A DNA stretch of 64,000 nucleotides, taken from NCBI GenBank assembly GCA_009859145.1, contig VRVR01000064.1, positions 13,253 to 77,252 of the forward strand, in the 5' to 3' direction. The notes beneath the pieces were generated by a model that ran no database searches, was not told where the DNA came from, and saw nothing but the letters and a program-made list of their open reading frames with translations. Each line of letters starts with the position of its first letter. Within the stretch, counting starts at the first letter, position 1. The translations under genes were made by a program, and so were the position numbers. This document shows positions 1 through 11,000 of this stretch, one piece after another. The DNA comes from Andalucia godoyi. Its lineage: Eukaryota; Discoba; Jakobea; Jakobida; Andaluciidae.

Positions 1-1
1 C

Positions 2-244
2 ACAGGACCCAGACTGCCACTGCCACAACGGCGTGCGCTGCTGCTGCAAAATATCGGAAATGCTCCGCCAATGTTTGAGAACGGGGATGCTCTGGATGAA
101 GTGCCGTTTGTCAATCCTTTCGTATCTGAAGAAGACGAGGACGGCGACGATGATGATGATGGTGAAGAAGAAGAAGATGATGATGACAATGGCGATCGGA
201 ACGGCTTCGAGTTGCTAATTGTTCCTGCAATGATGCCTATATAA
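2..244 (+). CDS. C-terminal end of an acidic protein (5' end outside window)
   Basis: Frame 2 is open from the first base of the window to a TAA at 242-244. The last 80 residues contain a run of about 25 Asp/Glu residues followed by a hydrophobic end (FELLIVPAMMPI). Three genes near 18-21 kb also carry long Asp/Glu runs, but I see no shared module here. The Met-rich reading of the same bases in another frame is a by-product of GAT/GAA repeats. Function cannot be told; such acidic tails are common in nuclear proteins. Confidence is limited because only the tail is visible. Confidence 0.4.
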   Translation, partial: TGPRLPLPQRRALLLQNIGNAPPMFENGDALDEVPFVNPFVSEEDEDGDDDDDGEEEEDDDDNGDRNGFELLIVPAMMPI

Positions 245-280
245 ATAGATATTATTGTATAATATTTTATAATATTTTGT

Positions 281-312
281 AATCTTGCAGCAATCTTGCA
301 GCAATCTTGCAG
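281..312. repeat. Short tandem repeat, 11-bp unit
   Basis: Three near-perfect head-to-tail copies of aatcttgcagc, followed by looser cttgca-rich sequence to about 385. The gene-free stretch 245-534 otherwise holds only AT-rich DNA. Confidence 0.7.
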
Positions 313-1449
313 TCTTGTTATAGGAAATGCACCTTCTCGGCTGAACTGCAATTGCACAATCTTGCATGCATTATCTTGCATTGCAATATTGCATTTACCA
401 ACCCTACTCAGCACACTCACTTCGCGCCATTTCAGAGGCCGTTTCATGCCTTGACTTTCTCCTGCAACGAAACCTTTGCGAATTGCATTTTCTTCTTTTA
501 AAGTTACTGTCTCCTCACTATTCTGGATCATTTCTTAATCGACCTCTATGCACTCTTTCCACGGTCTTGAACTGGACGTGGAAACGTCCTCCTTGCCTCT
601 TTTCGAAACCTGCGAGGCCGCGCCTTCCGCACTCGCGACTCGCTTCCGGAGTCGTTGGCGCCGCAAATCGAGTTTGCTCTGCGCAATGGAAATAACAGTA
701 GGGCTGATACTTTCTCCGTTGACTGACGGCATTTGAAATGCTGGATCAAACGCAGGATCAAACATATCTTGCCGTGCATACATCAACAGTCCGATGTCCA
801 GGTTGCTGGCTGTTCGTCTGTTACCGTATGCTTCGAGGAGATTGCTTGTTAACGTGTAGCCCAATGTGTTACCTTTGGGATCCGTTCCATCGTAGAATAT
901 CCATTCGGCGCTGGTAGGGCACCAGGCCGGGTCCACCGTGCAACTTGGCCTTACAAAAGCGGGGCAAAAGTGCGATTCGTCTTTGTTGAGCACCATCGCG
1001 ACCAGCTTGTACAATAGTCGGGCGGTTCCAATTGACACAGAATATTCACAATCCCGGATGAAGGGGATTGTTCCATTGGACTGGGGAGTTCCTCGTGGCG
1101 CGAAAGCACCCTGTCCAAATGAGACGATGACGTAAGAAGGACATTTCGGATATTTGATGCTGTTGACATCCCAACAAACAAGCTTGGAGCATGCTTTGCA
1201 CTTTACATCAAGCGGACTGTTACAGGACGTCATCTGTATTTCGATATACGAGGTCATGGGCATCTCCGTCGCGTTAGCGCTTGGATTCAGTTCAATCACA
1301 GATGGTGAGCACACACACTCGTGGCCATGTTCGCATTTTCCATGCGCTTCGAACGACCACAAAGGATTGTCCCCAGTCATGTACTTTGCCAAACTATCAA
1401 TGAGTAAGAACTGTCCTCGCCGGAAGCCCGTTGGCGAACTCATCTCATA

Positions 1450-1473
1450 CAGCTGTGGCCAAAAATCTTGCAC
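1450..1473 (+). repeat. Left terminal inverted repeat of the Tc1 element
   Basis: Matches the reverse complement of 2712-2736 apart from one A missing in the A-run. Outer bases are CAGCTGTGGCC, typical of Tc1-like ends, and directly preceded by TA. Confidence 0.92.
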
Positions 1474-1569
1474 ACGGTGTTCGTCGATTTTCTTGTAAAC
1501 GACTGTAGCTCAAAACTTGATTTTCATTTTTTTGAGTTCGTTGCTCGATGGCGCATCGAATGAGGTATA

Positions 1570-2547
1570 TCAATGCCTGGTTTTCTCTCCTTTGGCTGCA
1601 ATGCACTCCTCCAAGCGCGATCGCATCGAAGAAACCAAATTTTTGAGGGTTTCTCGTGGCACCGCCGCCCATTCCTCTCGAAAGAACTCCACGACTTGCT
1701 TGAGATTCGCGGGTTTTTTTCGCTCAACCTTGTTCTTGACGATGTGTCACAGGTTTTCGATGGGGTTGAGGTCGGGTGAAGCCGAGGGCCATTGGAGCAA
1801 TTCGGGCGTGAAGTCGGCGAGCCACTGCTTGGTCTTGCGCGCAGAGTGTTTGGGGTCGTTGTCTTGCTGGAAGCGATAATCGCCCGCGAACAACTCTCCT
1901 GCACGTTCGGAGAGATGGTGCTCCAGAATGTCGATGTACTTGTCGGCGTCCATGGTTCCTTCGATCGCCACGACGTCGAATGTTCCATCCGCGCAGAACG
2001 CTGACCAGATCATGACCTTGGGCTGCATTTTCGGCACCCTCCGGTACTTCTTCTGGTCTACCCGGGTCCACATGCACACAGTATTTCGGTAGAGCTGCAC
2101 AGACGTCTCATCGCTGAAGATTGTGCGGCTCCAGTCATCGTCAAGGTGGCGCTTACACCACCCAACTCGGTTGGTGCGGTGCGTCTCCGTCAGCATCGGC
2201 GTGGTCGTGGGCAGGCGGTACTCGTAGTTCTGCGCTGCCAAGTTGCGCCGCACAGAGCGAGCCGATATGGTAACATTATGCTCCTAATAAAGACGGTCGG
2301 CAATGGACTGGGAAGTGTGTCCCTCATCATAGCGGAGCCACTGACCGATTGCGCACTTGTCGCGTTTTCCCAGGAGAGTCCGACGTCCGCTTCCTGCTGC
2401 GCGTTCCAGAGAGCCCGTCTCACGGAGCTTTCTAATCCAAAAGTAGACAGTTCGTCGGGAGCAACAAAACTGCTCGCAGATCGCCTTCACGGAAGGCTCT
2501 CCTTCCTTCACAAAAGACAAAATGGCGTTTTCGAGAGTGTTTTTCAT
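1570..2547 (-). pseudogene. Tc1/mariner transposase with two in-frame stop codons
   Basis: One continuous frame of about 325 codons runs from ATG 2547 to TGA 1570-1572, broken by TAG at 2284-2286 and TGA at 1747-1749. The N-terminal part is a helix-turn-helix DNA-binding region (EQFCCSRRTVYFWIRKL). The catalytic core shows all three acidic positions: FSDET, QQDNDPKHSA and SPDLNPIEN, with 34 residues between the second Asp and the Glu, hence DD34E. The TGA falls right after PIENL, where the family normally has Trp. Both lesions are single-codon changes, so decay is slight, but no active enzyme can be made by normal translation. Confidence 0.92.
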
Positions 2548-2711
2548 GAAGCCCGCCTGAATCTCGCATTATCTCAGCAACGGCTCATCATGGAGACACG
2601 CGGCTTGACAAATCGGATCCGCACTGTCACGGAGGAGAATTCGTGATAATCCTCACGTCAGTAAAAATGGCGCCAAAGTGTTCAAAAATCCGGCACAGTA
2701 GAAGTGAAAAA

Positions 2712-2736
2712 GTGCAAGATTTTTTGGCCACAGCTG
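2712..2736 (-). repeat. Right terminal inverted repeat of the Tc1 element
   Basis: Inverted copy of 1450-1473 (one base longer in the A/T run), directly followed by the second TA of the target-site duplication. Confidence 0.92.
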
Positions 2737-3010
2737 TAAGAGATTTCGCACAGTGTTTGCGTGTCCGCTGGATGTCGAACCGCGAATAACAAATTCACAG
2801 AATGGATTTCTTATTATTGATCTCATTTGTGATTCTGTCTTGTTTTGCGATTGAGATATGTAGTGTGATTTCGCGAGCTACGTTTGGGTTTGTGGTGAGT
2901 TTTATGAGTTTCGAGGTTTCGCAGAAAGGGTCCAAGAAGAACGCTAGAGCATGCCAGTTTACAGGGAGCGTGTCTTGCTGCTCCGTTCATGCTGGGAGCA
3001 CGCAACCTTG

Positions 3011-6000
3011 TCATTTCGCGGTCCGAGTATGAAGAATATGGCAGTTCGATTCTTCGCTGGAAATGTTGGTTTTGAGTGATTTTGAAGAAGACTGCTGGAC
3101 AAGCTGCTGCATGACTTCAGATGCAGACGAGTCACATGATCGGACGCAGGGATTCCAGACGAAAAGACGAGAAAGTTCAAAGGACAATGGCGCTATCCGA
3201 GAACACGCTAACGTGCCATGAATCTGCGTACGGGACTCCATTTCCATGTACGTTCCAGAGAATGTGAAGTCCTCATTGTGAATTTTCATTTGAAGCACCG
3301 CAGAACAATCAGCAGAGATGCTTCCCGTGACGGAATGTGAGTCATGAGCTTCAAGATTCTTGGAAATCACATGACCTTCATCAGTGATATGCAACAGTAT
3401 ATCGAAAGCAGGATATGCAGTCGTTGTACACTGTGATGACGTTTCGCAAGTTTCTAAGCGACACATCCAATATCCGCTTCGTTGCTTGTGTACGGGTCGC
3501 TTCCGGTCAAGAACTGGGTGCAATGCCTCAAATACGGATCTGGGGACCAGTTGGTCATAATCAGGCCAGCAAATCTCGGAAACGACAGCAACTTTGGAGG
3601 CCGAACTGATTGCAGGGTACCACCGCTCTTCCAGCAGTTCATCCGCTTTTGGTACGTCTATTTCATTTAGAATGCGTTCCTTCTTTCCAGCAAGTAGTGG
3701 ACAGGAAACCTTCGCAAGATGACTGGAGTGCTGAACATCAGTATGGCAGCTGCTCCGCAATTCTTCCATGCTCTGCGGGTTAATATTCCACTTGGCAACT
3801 ACAAAGCTGTTCAACGTTGCGATAATATCACCAGTGAAAGGATGGAATCCAATACCTATAACATCATTTGGAATGACAGACGCCAAACAATTGTGCAGAT
3901 TTCCATCGCCGTCATAGGGAAACCCATGAATGCAACCAGAAGAACAGAAGCCAGTTGACCATCCATACGAACCGAGTGGTTGCATGCAGTTAAAGTCCAC
4001 GTCATTGATTAGTCCGACAGTGACCATGAAATCCGATGAATCCATTAGAACAGAAGTGCATCGCATTCTCACCTCGAAAAAATAAAATGGAACGGTAGCA
4101 GGTATCGGAAAATTTGCGAGAGCGCATCGCGGTTCGTTGGCCGGAAATGTGAAAACAGTTGAAACACTGCATTCTGACTGTTCAATTCCATTTTCGCTCG
4201 AATAACTACTCTGAGATGACCCCTCGTGATTCCGATTTTCAATATCATCCACGTTATCAATTTCAAAATCATCATTTTCCTCTTCCTTCAATTCAATTGC
4301 TGGATCTTCCAAAAAACCAGATGGAAGATCAACGTTACAATCAAATACCACAGACAAAGGTGGTACGACATCACTCACGGAGGCCGTCAATAAGCTGACG
4401 TGAAAAGGGAGCATTTTCCCCAAAAACCGTCCACTTTCGTCTTCCAACACAATATCAAAACTTGCAACAATAACAGGACAGTCGGAGGCAACAACAGATC
4501 GATACCGTAGATGAGCTGAAATTCTTGATTCGTAACCTTGGTTGGGAAGCGACAGATTTCTCAATTCCACTATCTTGTAAAAGCGCTGTTTCCATTTGGG
4601 AATGTAAACATAAACTTTCAAAGGATACACATTGTCATCTTCCAGACAAGGATTTCGTATCCTGAAACAATCCACAACGTTCACATCTTCAAAATCATAA
4701 ATGGAATATGTGGATTCGCATGTATGACCGTCAAACGCGCAATGTCTTAGCATTGGAACCTCGAGACCTTCATTAGCACTTGCATCTTCTGCAATAGTAT
4801 CAACATCCAAAGAATCCGTACTGTCATCAGAATCAGACGATCGACCATTACTCGAAAACTCTGAGAATCTGCAGAGTGAAAACCACAATTCATCCTTGAC
4901 CTCGACGATGCAAGGAGTGGCTTTGACAAAGGAGCACTTCTCATCTGCAGATTTAAACATGGCGCAGATGGCGTAGGTGCCCGGACTCTTAATGCAAAAG
5001 TGAGACGCCATTCCGATCCGTAAATCAAAAAACGCCTCCGATTCCTCAGTCGAATTGATGAGAGAGTCTGTCCGAACACGGACAACTGTGCATTGTCGGA
5101 TATTGCGGATAGGAAAATCGGAGCATAGTCGAAGATCAACCTGTGACCAGTTCAATGATGTGTCACATTTGAGCAAACAATCAGCTTGCTCTTCAGAAAG
5201 TCCGTCGACGGATACTAACACGAATGCATCAGTCTCTACGAAACGATCCCACTGGGAAGACCACCAAGCATTCAAATAAAGAGAAACGGGCTCATATCGA
5301 CGTATGCAGATTCTTGCTCTTGATTCTGGAAGCGAAACTTGAGGAACTCCCGTGGGTACAATTCTAAATTCGGAATGCAACGTAAACGTCGAAAACAACA
5401 GAGTACATTTCCGAATCACATCCACAAACAAGTTTGAAGTGCGTAAATCGAACCGAGCGAGATCGTGCACATTAATTGTATTTCCTGAAGAGCTCCCAGT
5501 AAAATAATAACAGACAAAGCGTTTCAACAACACGAGAGGATCTCTGACATGCTGCACGATATCCGATTTAAACGATATTCGAATGTCTGATTCCACGTAC
5601 GCAACAAACGCATCTGCAAAATCATCTTTAGACACCATTGAACGATCACGACCAATTTTTTTGCGCCAAAAGTCTTTGAGATATGCATTTGAAATGGAAG
5701 CCGAAGAATCGAAAGTGGATTCCAATGACTCTTTTTGCACTGCAAATGATGCTACTCCAATCGCGGACTGTAACGTTGTCACGTAATCTTTGAGACAACT
5801 TTCAAGAATGAAGATTCGCTTCTTCAGTCTTGTCTGCTTCATGATATTCCAGGGAGTGCATTACCAAAGCACTTTCGGTTTTCGAACTTGCCTCAAGGCG
5901 TCGGAAATCCCATCAAGAAACCGTTCAATGTCCTGCACGAGAGCTTCCAAACCAAAAAACGTTGTATGAACATGATTCAGTTCGCCTTGATTTAAATTCA

Positions 6001-6376
6001 CAAATTCATGCAGCAAAGCAGCTGTGGATAACGGATTTATAGGCACAACCTGTGAAAACTTCGTTGAACGATGCTTCCCAGTTCCGTCATCGTTCTCCAC
6101 TGCTGAAGGATATGGTAGCGATTTCACGATAGAAAGACCGTCAGCATTTCCTACTGGGTGACGTAAATGAAGTTGGGCTTCCTCGAAAGAACCACGGAGG
6201 ACCGCATCAAGAACTTTTCGCAAACTTAGATCCCGAGGGATCATCAAAATGACAACTTGAAGCAAATTCAGCGAGGAACTTAGTTGTTGCGCATGATCGT
6301 AAACATCCTGACACTCGTCCAGCAATGCTTTGGTACGTAATAATGCTGAAAGAATCCCTTTGGCCAGACTGTCCAT
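3011..6376 (-). CDS. Helical-bundle / SPRY-domain protein, two exons
   Basis: Exons 6376-5865 and 5798-3011 are joined by a 66-nt intron (gtaatg...cttgaaag) that contains an in-frame TAA; splicing keeps frame and gives about 1099 residues. The first 170 residues are helical and resemble the N-terminal four-helix bundles of MLKL-like and plant adaptor proteins. Around 215 follows a segment with FWRKKIG and DDFADAF. Residues roughly 740-850 form a SPRY domain (YFFEVRMRC, GSYGWSTGF, NDVIGIGFHP, TLNSFVV), a protein-interaction fold. Acidic linkers lie between. The start MDSLAKG is the first ATG; a TTG upstream is not used. It is co-oriented with the two kinase genes upstream, so an adaptor or effector role in kinase signalling is plausible but inferred. 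Confidence 0.7.
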
Positions 6377-6782
6377 TTTGAGTTGAAAAACGATCAAAGA
6401 GGACTACAAATGAATTTTCGGAAGGCAGCGCAGAAAGAGTGAAGGGATGGCTCGTGGCTGTTGGCGAGCCCCCAGCCCCCCGCTCATTTTCAGTGGTCGA
6501 CATGTATCGACCATTTTCGGAATTCGCTGATTGCACTTTCTGGAACGAGAACACCTGCTGTTCATGTCTGCCAGGATTATTCAGAGTTGATTTGCAAGTA
6601 AAGGTATCGAAAGCATGATTAGAAGCTTGGAGATTGTGATAGACTTGTTCGTACCAGTATCTATATTCAAATGAGGATCACACAAAAGTTTACAACACAA
6701 CAGAAAATACTCATTACATTTCCGAATCCAGAGAACACATGAACGCATTTTCAATCATGCTCAGTCGAAACTGCTTCCATTG
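6377..6782. other. Intergenic stretch, no gene seen
   Basis: Spacer between the truncated kinase and the SPRY gene. It contains a G-rich tract on the minus strand (gagcggggggctgggggctc near 6460-6480) and otherwise AT-rich sequence. Probably 3' and 5' untranslated DNA. Confidence 0.4.
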
Positions 6783-8037
6783 TTAAAAGTCCGCGCCTTC
6801 TGGCTTTGACCGAAAACAATTACGAGTCAAATCAAAGATTGCGAACAATACATGAGGATTCCACGAAATGCGGTTTGCAAATGCAAAAAGATTCTCACAA
6901 ACCGAGGCATGCGGATTACACATTTGAAGAAACTATTGGATGATTGGAAGCGTTTCGTAGAGTTCGCAGGACAAACCACAAATTCGTATGGTCATCGTTC
7001 ACACGGATACCCATATTCTCGATTAGACATTCCAATCCAAATGCCATCAAGCCATCTGAGATTCGACTGTTACTCTTCATAGAAACGGTTAAGAATGGAC
7101 GCTGATAATACTGTCGACAAAAGATGATACGCAGAAAGTGGGAAGGCACCGCACGTCCTTGCAAGACCTCCGGATGATCATCGCGTCCCAGTGTCACCAA
7201 CACAGAGATAAAACTAAACCACATGTTTTTCGTCCAGAAGACGAGATGTCGAGAAGCTTCCAAAGACGTGACACGTTTTTGACGATCAGTTAGAATCATT
7301 TGCTCCAGCAAGTCTTTCAATAGAACAGAATAAAACTGGTGAAAAGCACCACCATTTGATCTCTTCCAGTTTAAGACGAGAATAATCTCATTTTCCGTTG
7401 CGCATCTTGCATGCCGAAGCGATTCGTCTCCATTGAGAAGAGTCTACCAACAAAAATAGAATCAACCAACCCATACTCCAAACATCACTGCGGCAACCTG
7501 GAGTTGGTGATGACCCTTGCAATTCCGGTGGACACCACGATTCAACATTCGTCGTCTCCAGCGGTTCTTCTATGGTGCGGTTTTCCGTCGTCGGTGCAGT
7601 GATCAGTATGGAACTGCTGAAATCACACAAACGAAATCGAATTCGATCACTTTCACGAAGACTCTTAACGAGAAGATTCTCCGGTTTAATGTCCAAGTGA
7701 ACAACCTGTCGTTGATGCAGTGCGACGAGGCCAGGCAAAAGGTTCTGGATTTCAGGGAGAATTCGTAACAAGGATACTGTCGAGGTCTGAGAGGATTTCT
7801 GACTTTGCGCAAGAGACAAATAAGAGATTGTCGACCAGGTCACGAACTCACGATCAACGGATCTTTCGCAAAATTGGAATAATCAGAAAAGTTCCAATTT
7901 CGTGTGTCGCCAGAATCACAGAAAGATCCGCTACGCCAATACATCAGATATGGGTGAAACCATTCGGATGGCGAGAGGCAATCATTGCAAAATCCCTCAA
8001 TTTCGACAATGCACCCAACTATTTTTCTATTCGACAT
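6783..8037 (-). CDS. Truncated protein kinase with KEN-like tail, probably damaged
   Basis: The ATG at 8037 follows the stop of the upstream TPR-kinase gene by only 47 bp. Exon 1 is 8037-7852; a clean 65-nt intron (gtgagt...ctctcag, 7787-7851) follows. Exon 2 carries the catalytic loop HLDIKPENLL, DFS in place of DFG, WCPPEL and DVWSMGW. A frame change near 7400 can be met by a 61-nt intron (7387-7447) or by one extra base. The third part has SRHLVFW and LRTLRNASNHP, as at the kinase-KEN junction of IRE1/RNase L, and stops at 6916. KEN-like sequence (ISWNPHVLFAIF) continues in another frame to TAA 6783-6785. No glycine loop or ATP-binding Lys is visible, so it is a pseudokinase or a decaying gene. 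Confidence 0.5.
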
Positions 8038-8084
8038 TTTCAACAGAAATCACATATAGAATGAAACTCGCAGGAATCAGCAAC

Positions 8085-11000
8085 CTAGTGGACTTCTTGC
8101 GTTTCACTACGTAATCGACAATTTTCAGATTGCTCGAGGCAAAGATTGAGATCGCGAGATACCGCCATTGTATCTGGGTGATCAGGTCCAAGAACCTGTT
8201 CTCTATCACGAAGCACTACTCGATATCCTAACAATGCGGCATCGTGATCCCCATGAAGCATGCGACACCGGGCAATACTGTGATGTGTTGTCAGCGTCGA
8301 CGGATGCAAATCACCCAACAACCGCTGTTGTGAATCCATAACAGATGAAAACTCCGCTAGGGCATCATCATACATTCCTTGGTTCATTAGACAGTATGCA
8401 ATTTCATGGCGTGTCTCATAGATGTCAGTATGCTCTAAGTCAAACAAACGTTGTTGAATGTGCAAAATGTCTTTGAACTCGGAGATTGCCAAATTGCTGT
8501 GCTGTAACATTAGGCATTTAGCACGCCTATAGCGTGTGCGCACGACACTCGAATGATCAGAATGAAGCGTTTGCTCTTGTTCTTTGAGTAGACACTCTAA
8601 CTGCTCCAATGCCACATCCAGATCCCCTTGAAACATATGACACGAGGCAATACTCTTTCGAATACTAAAAATTTGTTCATGATCACGTTCAACAGCTTGC
8701 AGTTGACCATGCAGTAACCTGTCGAGCTCATGAAGTGCATTGTCATATTCGCCGATGAGTTTCCAACAATGAACTACTCCATATCGACAGTGGAAAATAA
8801 GTGAATGGCTACTGCCGAGAGCCTGCTCAGCGGCGGTTTGCACATCCCGAAACTGTATAATTGCCATTTCGTACTTTCCTTGATCCGCCATGGACCATCC
8901 TATGCAACACCTCAAGTCCAACACTTCTACGCACGCTTCACCAAGAATTCTTGTCTGTACCGCAACCAATTCTTCGAAAACTTTCTGTGCACTGCTGTAC
9001 TTCCCGTGAGCTTCCAGACAACGCGCAATGTCCGATCGACAAGCGAGTGTCTCCGGGTGTTCGGAGCCTAGAACCTTCAATTGAGTCTCGAAAACAGACT
9101 CAAAGACTTTCAATGCTCGATTATATTTGCAATGGGACTGTAAAGTCAACCCCATGTCAAGCCGAGATCGCAGTGTATCTAGGTGCTCGGTACCAAATAC
9201 TTGCGCTCGTACGGAGACAAGAAGTTCAAATTGCTCAACAGCTGAACCGTAGTCACCAAGCTGTTGATGACAACGAGCTATACTGCTGCGGCAAGCGAGG
9301 GTTATTGGATGCTCAGAGCTCAGAGTTTCCAGTTGACTCTCAAGAACAGACTTGAACATTTTGAGAGCGCTCTCATATTGACCATCGGATAGCAAAGTTA
9401 GCGCCATATTATACAGGAATCGCAGTGTATCTGGATGCGCTGGACCGGAAATTTGTTCCTGGACACTAATCAGCGATTCGAACTCTTCTCGGGCATGACG
9501 ATAGTTTCCTAGACCACTGTGACAAAGAGCAATGTTGTTGCGACAATTCAGTGTTGTTGGATGTTCAGCGCCTAGAACCTCCAAATCAGTCTCAAGGAGA
9601 GACTCGAACATTTTGAGAGCGCTCTCATATTGACCATCGGATAGCAAAGTTGCAGCCATATTATGGCGAGATTGCAGTGTACCTGGATGCACTAGACCTA
9701 AAACTTGTTCCTGGACACTAATCAGCGATTCGAACTGCTTCCGGGCATGACGATAGTTTTTGAGGCAACAATAACAAAGAGCAATGTTGTTGCGACAATT
9801 CAGTGTTGTTGGATGTTCAGCGCCTAGAACCTCCAAATCAGTCTCAAGAAGAGCCTCGAACATTTTGAGCGCACTGTCATATTGGTGGTGAGACTGCAAA
9901 CCGAGAGCTACGTTATTGCGAGATTTGAGGGTCTCGGGATGCTTGCTGCCAAGAATTCGCTCTCGAATGGCTAAAACTGTTTTGAGATGCGTATCAGCCT
10001 CGGAAGACTTTCCAAGAGATTGTAGACATAACCCAAGATAGCTCAGCATTCCAAGTGTTGTCGAGTCCTCAGAACCAAATTTCCCGTCATAAAATTTGTA
10101 GAGCGACTGAAACATAGCATACGCATCTTCGCATTTTCCTTGACGAAAAACACATACAGCCAACTTCTGCCTTGCGATATCAAGATCGCTAATCCGTTCT
10201 GATCCTTCCGACGATTGTTCCAAAACATCATTCAAAAGATGAGCAACTATCTTCTCCTTCCCAAGATCAACAAAGCTGTCTGCGACTTTGCATATAAGAG
10301 TTGCACCCAAACCTTGCGCCAACAATGAAGATAAATGGTCGAAAGGGAACAAGTTGCACACACACACATTTTGACCACCGCGATGGAGACCACTCACTAA
10401 TCGACAACATTGATCAAAATAATCAGCGGTATTATTGCCAAAGACTTCTTCAAAAATGAACAGCGTTCGTTGCCGGGACGATAGCAACTGCTCTGCATCA
10501 ACTGGGGATGCATATATGGCGAAATCCGGACGGCACCCCATTCTAATAGCATTAGCGACATGAAATGCAGTAGGTCTATGCACAACACCATCAGACAAAG
10601 TCCGTTTCATCATTGGTAACAACATAGAGTCAATGAAGTGCGGAAGATTCTCGGTAGATCCTAAGTATCCAAATGAATCACGCCATTTCTCAAACGATTT
10701 TGAGGAATCATTATCCAGCCGTGCATTTTGAGGATGAAATAACCATGACAAAACTAATCCCAGAGAAAAAACATCAGATCCAGCAGTAGGAGCCTCGTTT
10801 CTCTGTTGCTCCAGACTGTTCCAACCTGGAGTTCCCGTGATGGGCTTTGCATTCTTCTGGACTTGTGCAAGCCCGAAATCGCACAGACACACATGTATCG
10901 ATCGAATTGCATCAACAGACTCTGGACCAGAAATTTCGACAACGTCTTTTTCGACATTTTCACGAATCCATACTTCGCGAGACACAAGCACGTTTTCTGG

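Larger units (their letters stand above)
1450..2736 (-). mobile_element. Tc1/mariner (DD34E) DNA transposon, complete ends
   Basis: The element is 1287 bp, a usual Tc1 length. It begins cagctgtggcc and ends with the inverted copy; the terminal inverted repeats are 24-25 bp. It is flanked on both sides by TA (1448-1449 and 2737-2738), the target-site duplication of this superfamily. The inside holds a single minus-strand transposase relic. Both ends are intact, so it could still be moved by a transposase supplied from another copy. It sits inside a host reading frame. Confidence 0.92.
535..2810 (-). pseudogene. Unidentified gene split by a Tc1/mariner insertion
   Basis: The main part is an open frame of about 300 codons ending at TAA 535-537; its upstream end runs directly into the transposon's terminal repeat. 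If the element (1450-2736) and one TA copy are removed, the frame continues without a stop for 24 more codons to 2810. An in-frame TAA at 2811-2813 means the true start must lie in an unseen upstream exon. The protein has paired cysteines (CEHGHEC, CKACSKLVC) and a stretch with WIFYDG and LLMYARQ that recalls the C-terminal half of ubiquitin-specific proteases. The end is Lys/Arg-rich, suggesting nuclear entry. The USP link is a weak impression, without a visible catalytic Cys box. The gene is presumably inactive in this allele. Confidence 0.45.

Noticed and set aside
33-218. Met/Lys-rich frame at the window start
   Set aside because: Out-of-frame reading of GAT/GAA repeats; the acidic frame is open from the window edge and more protein-like.
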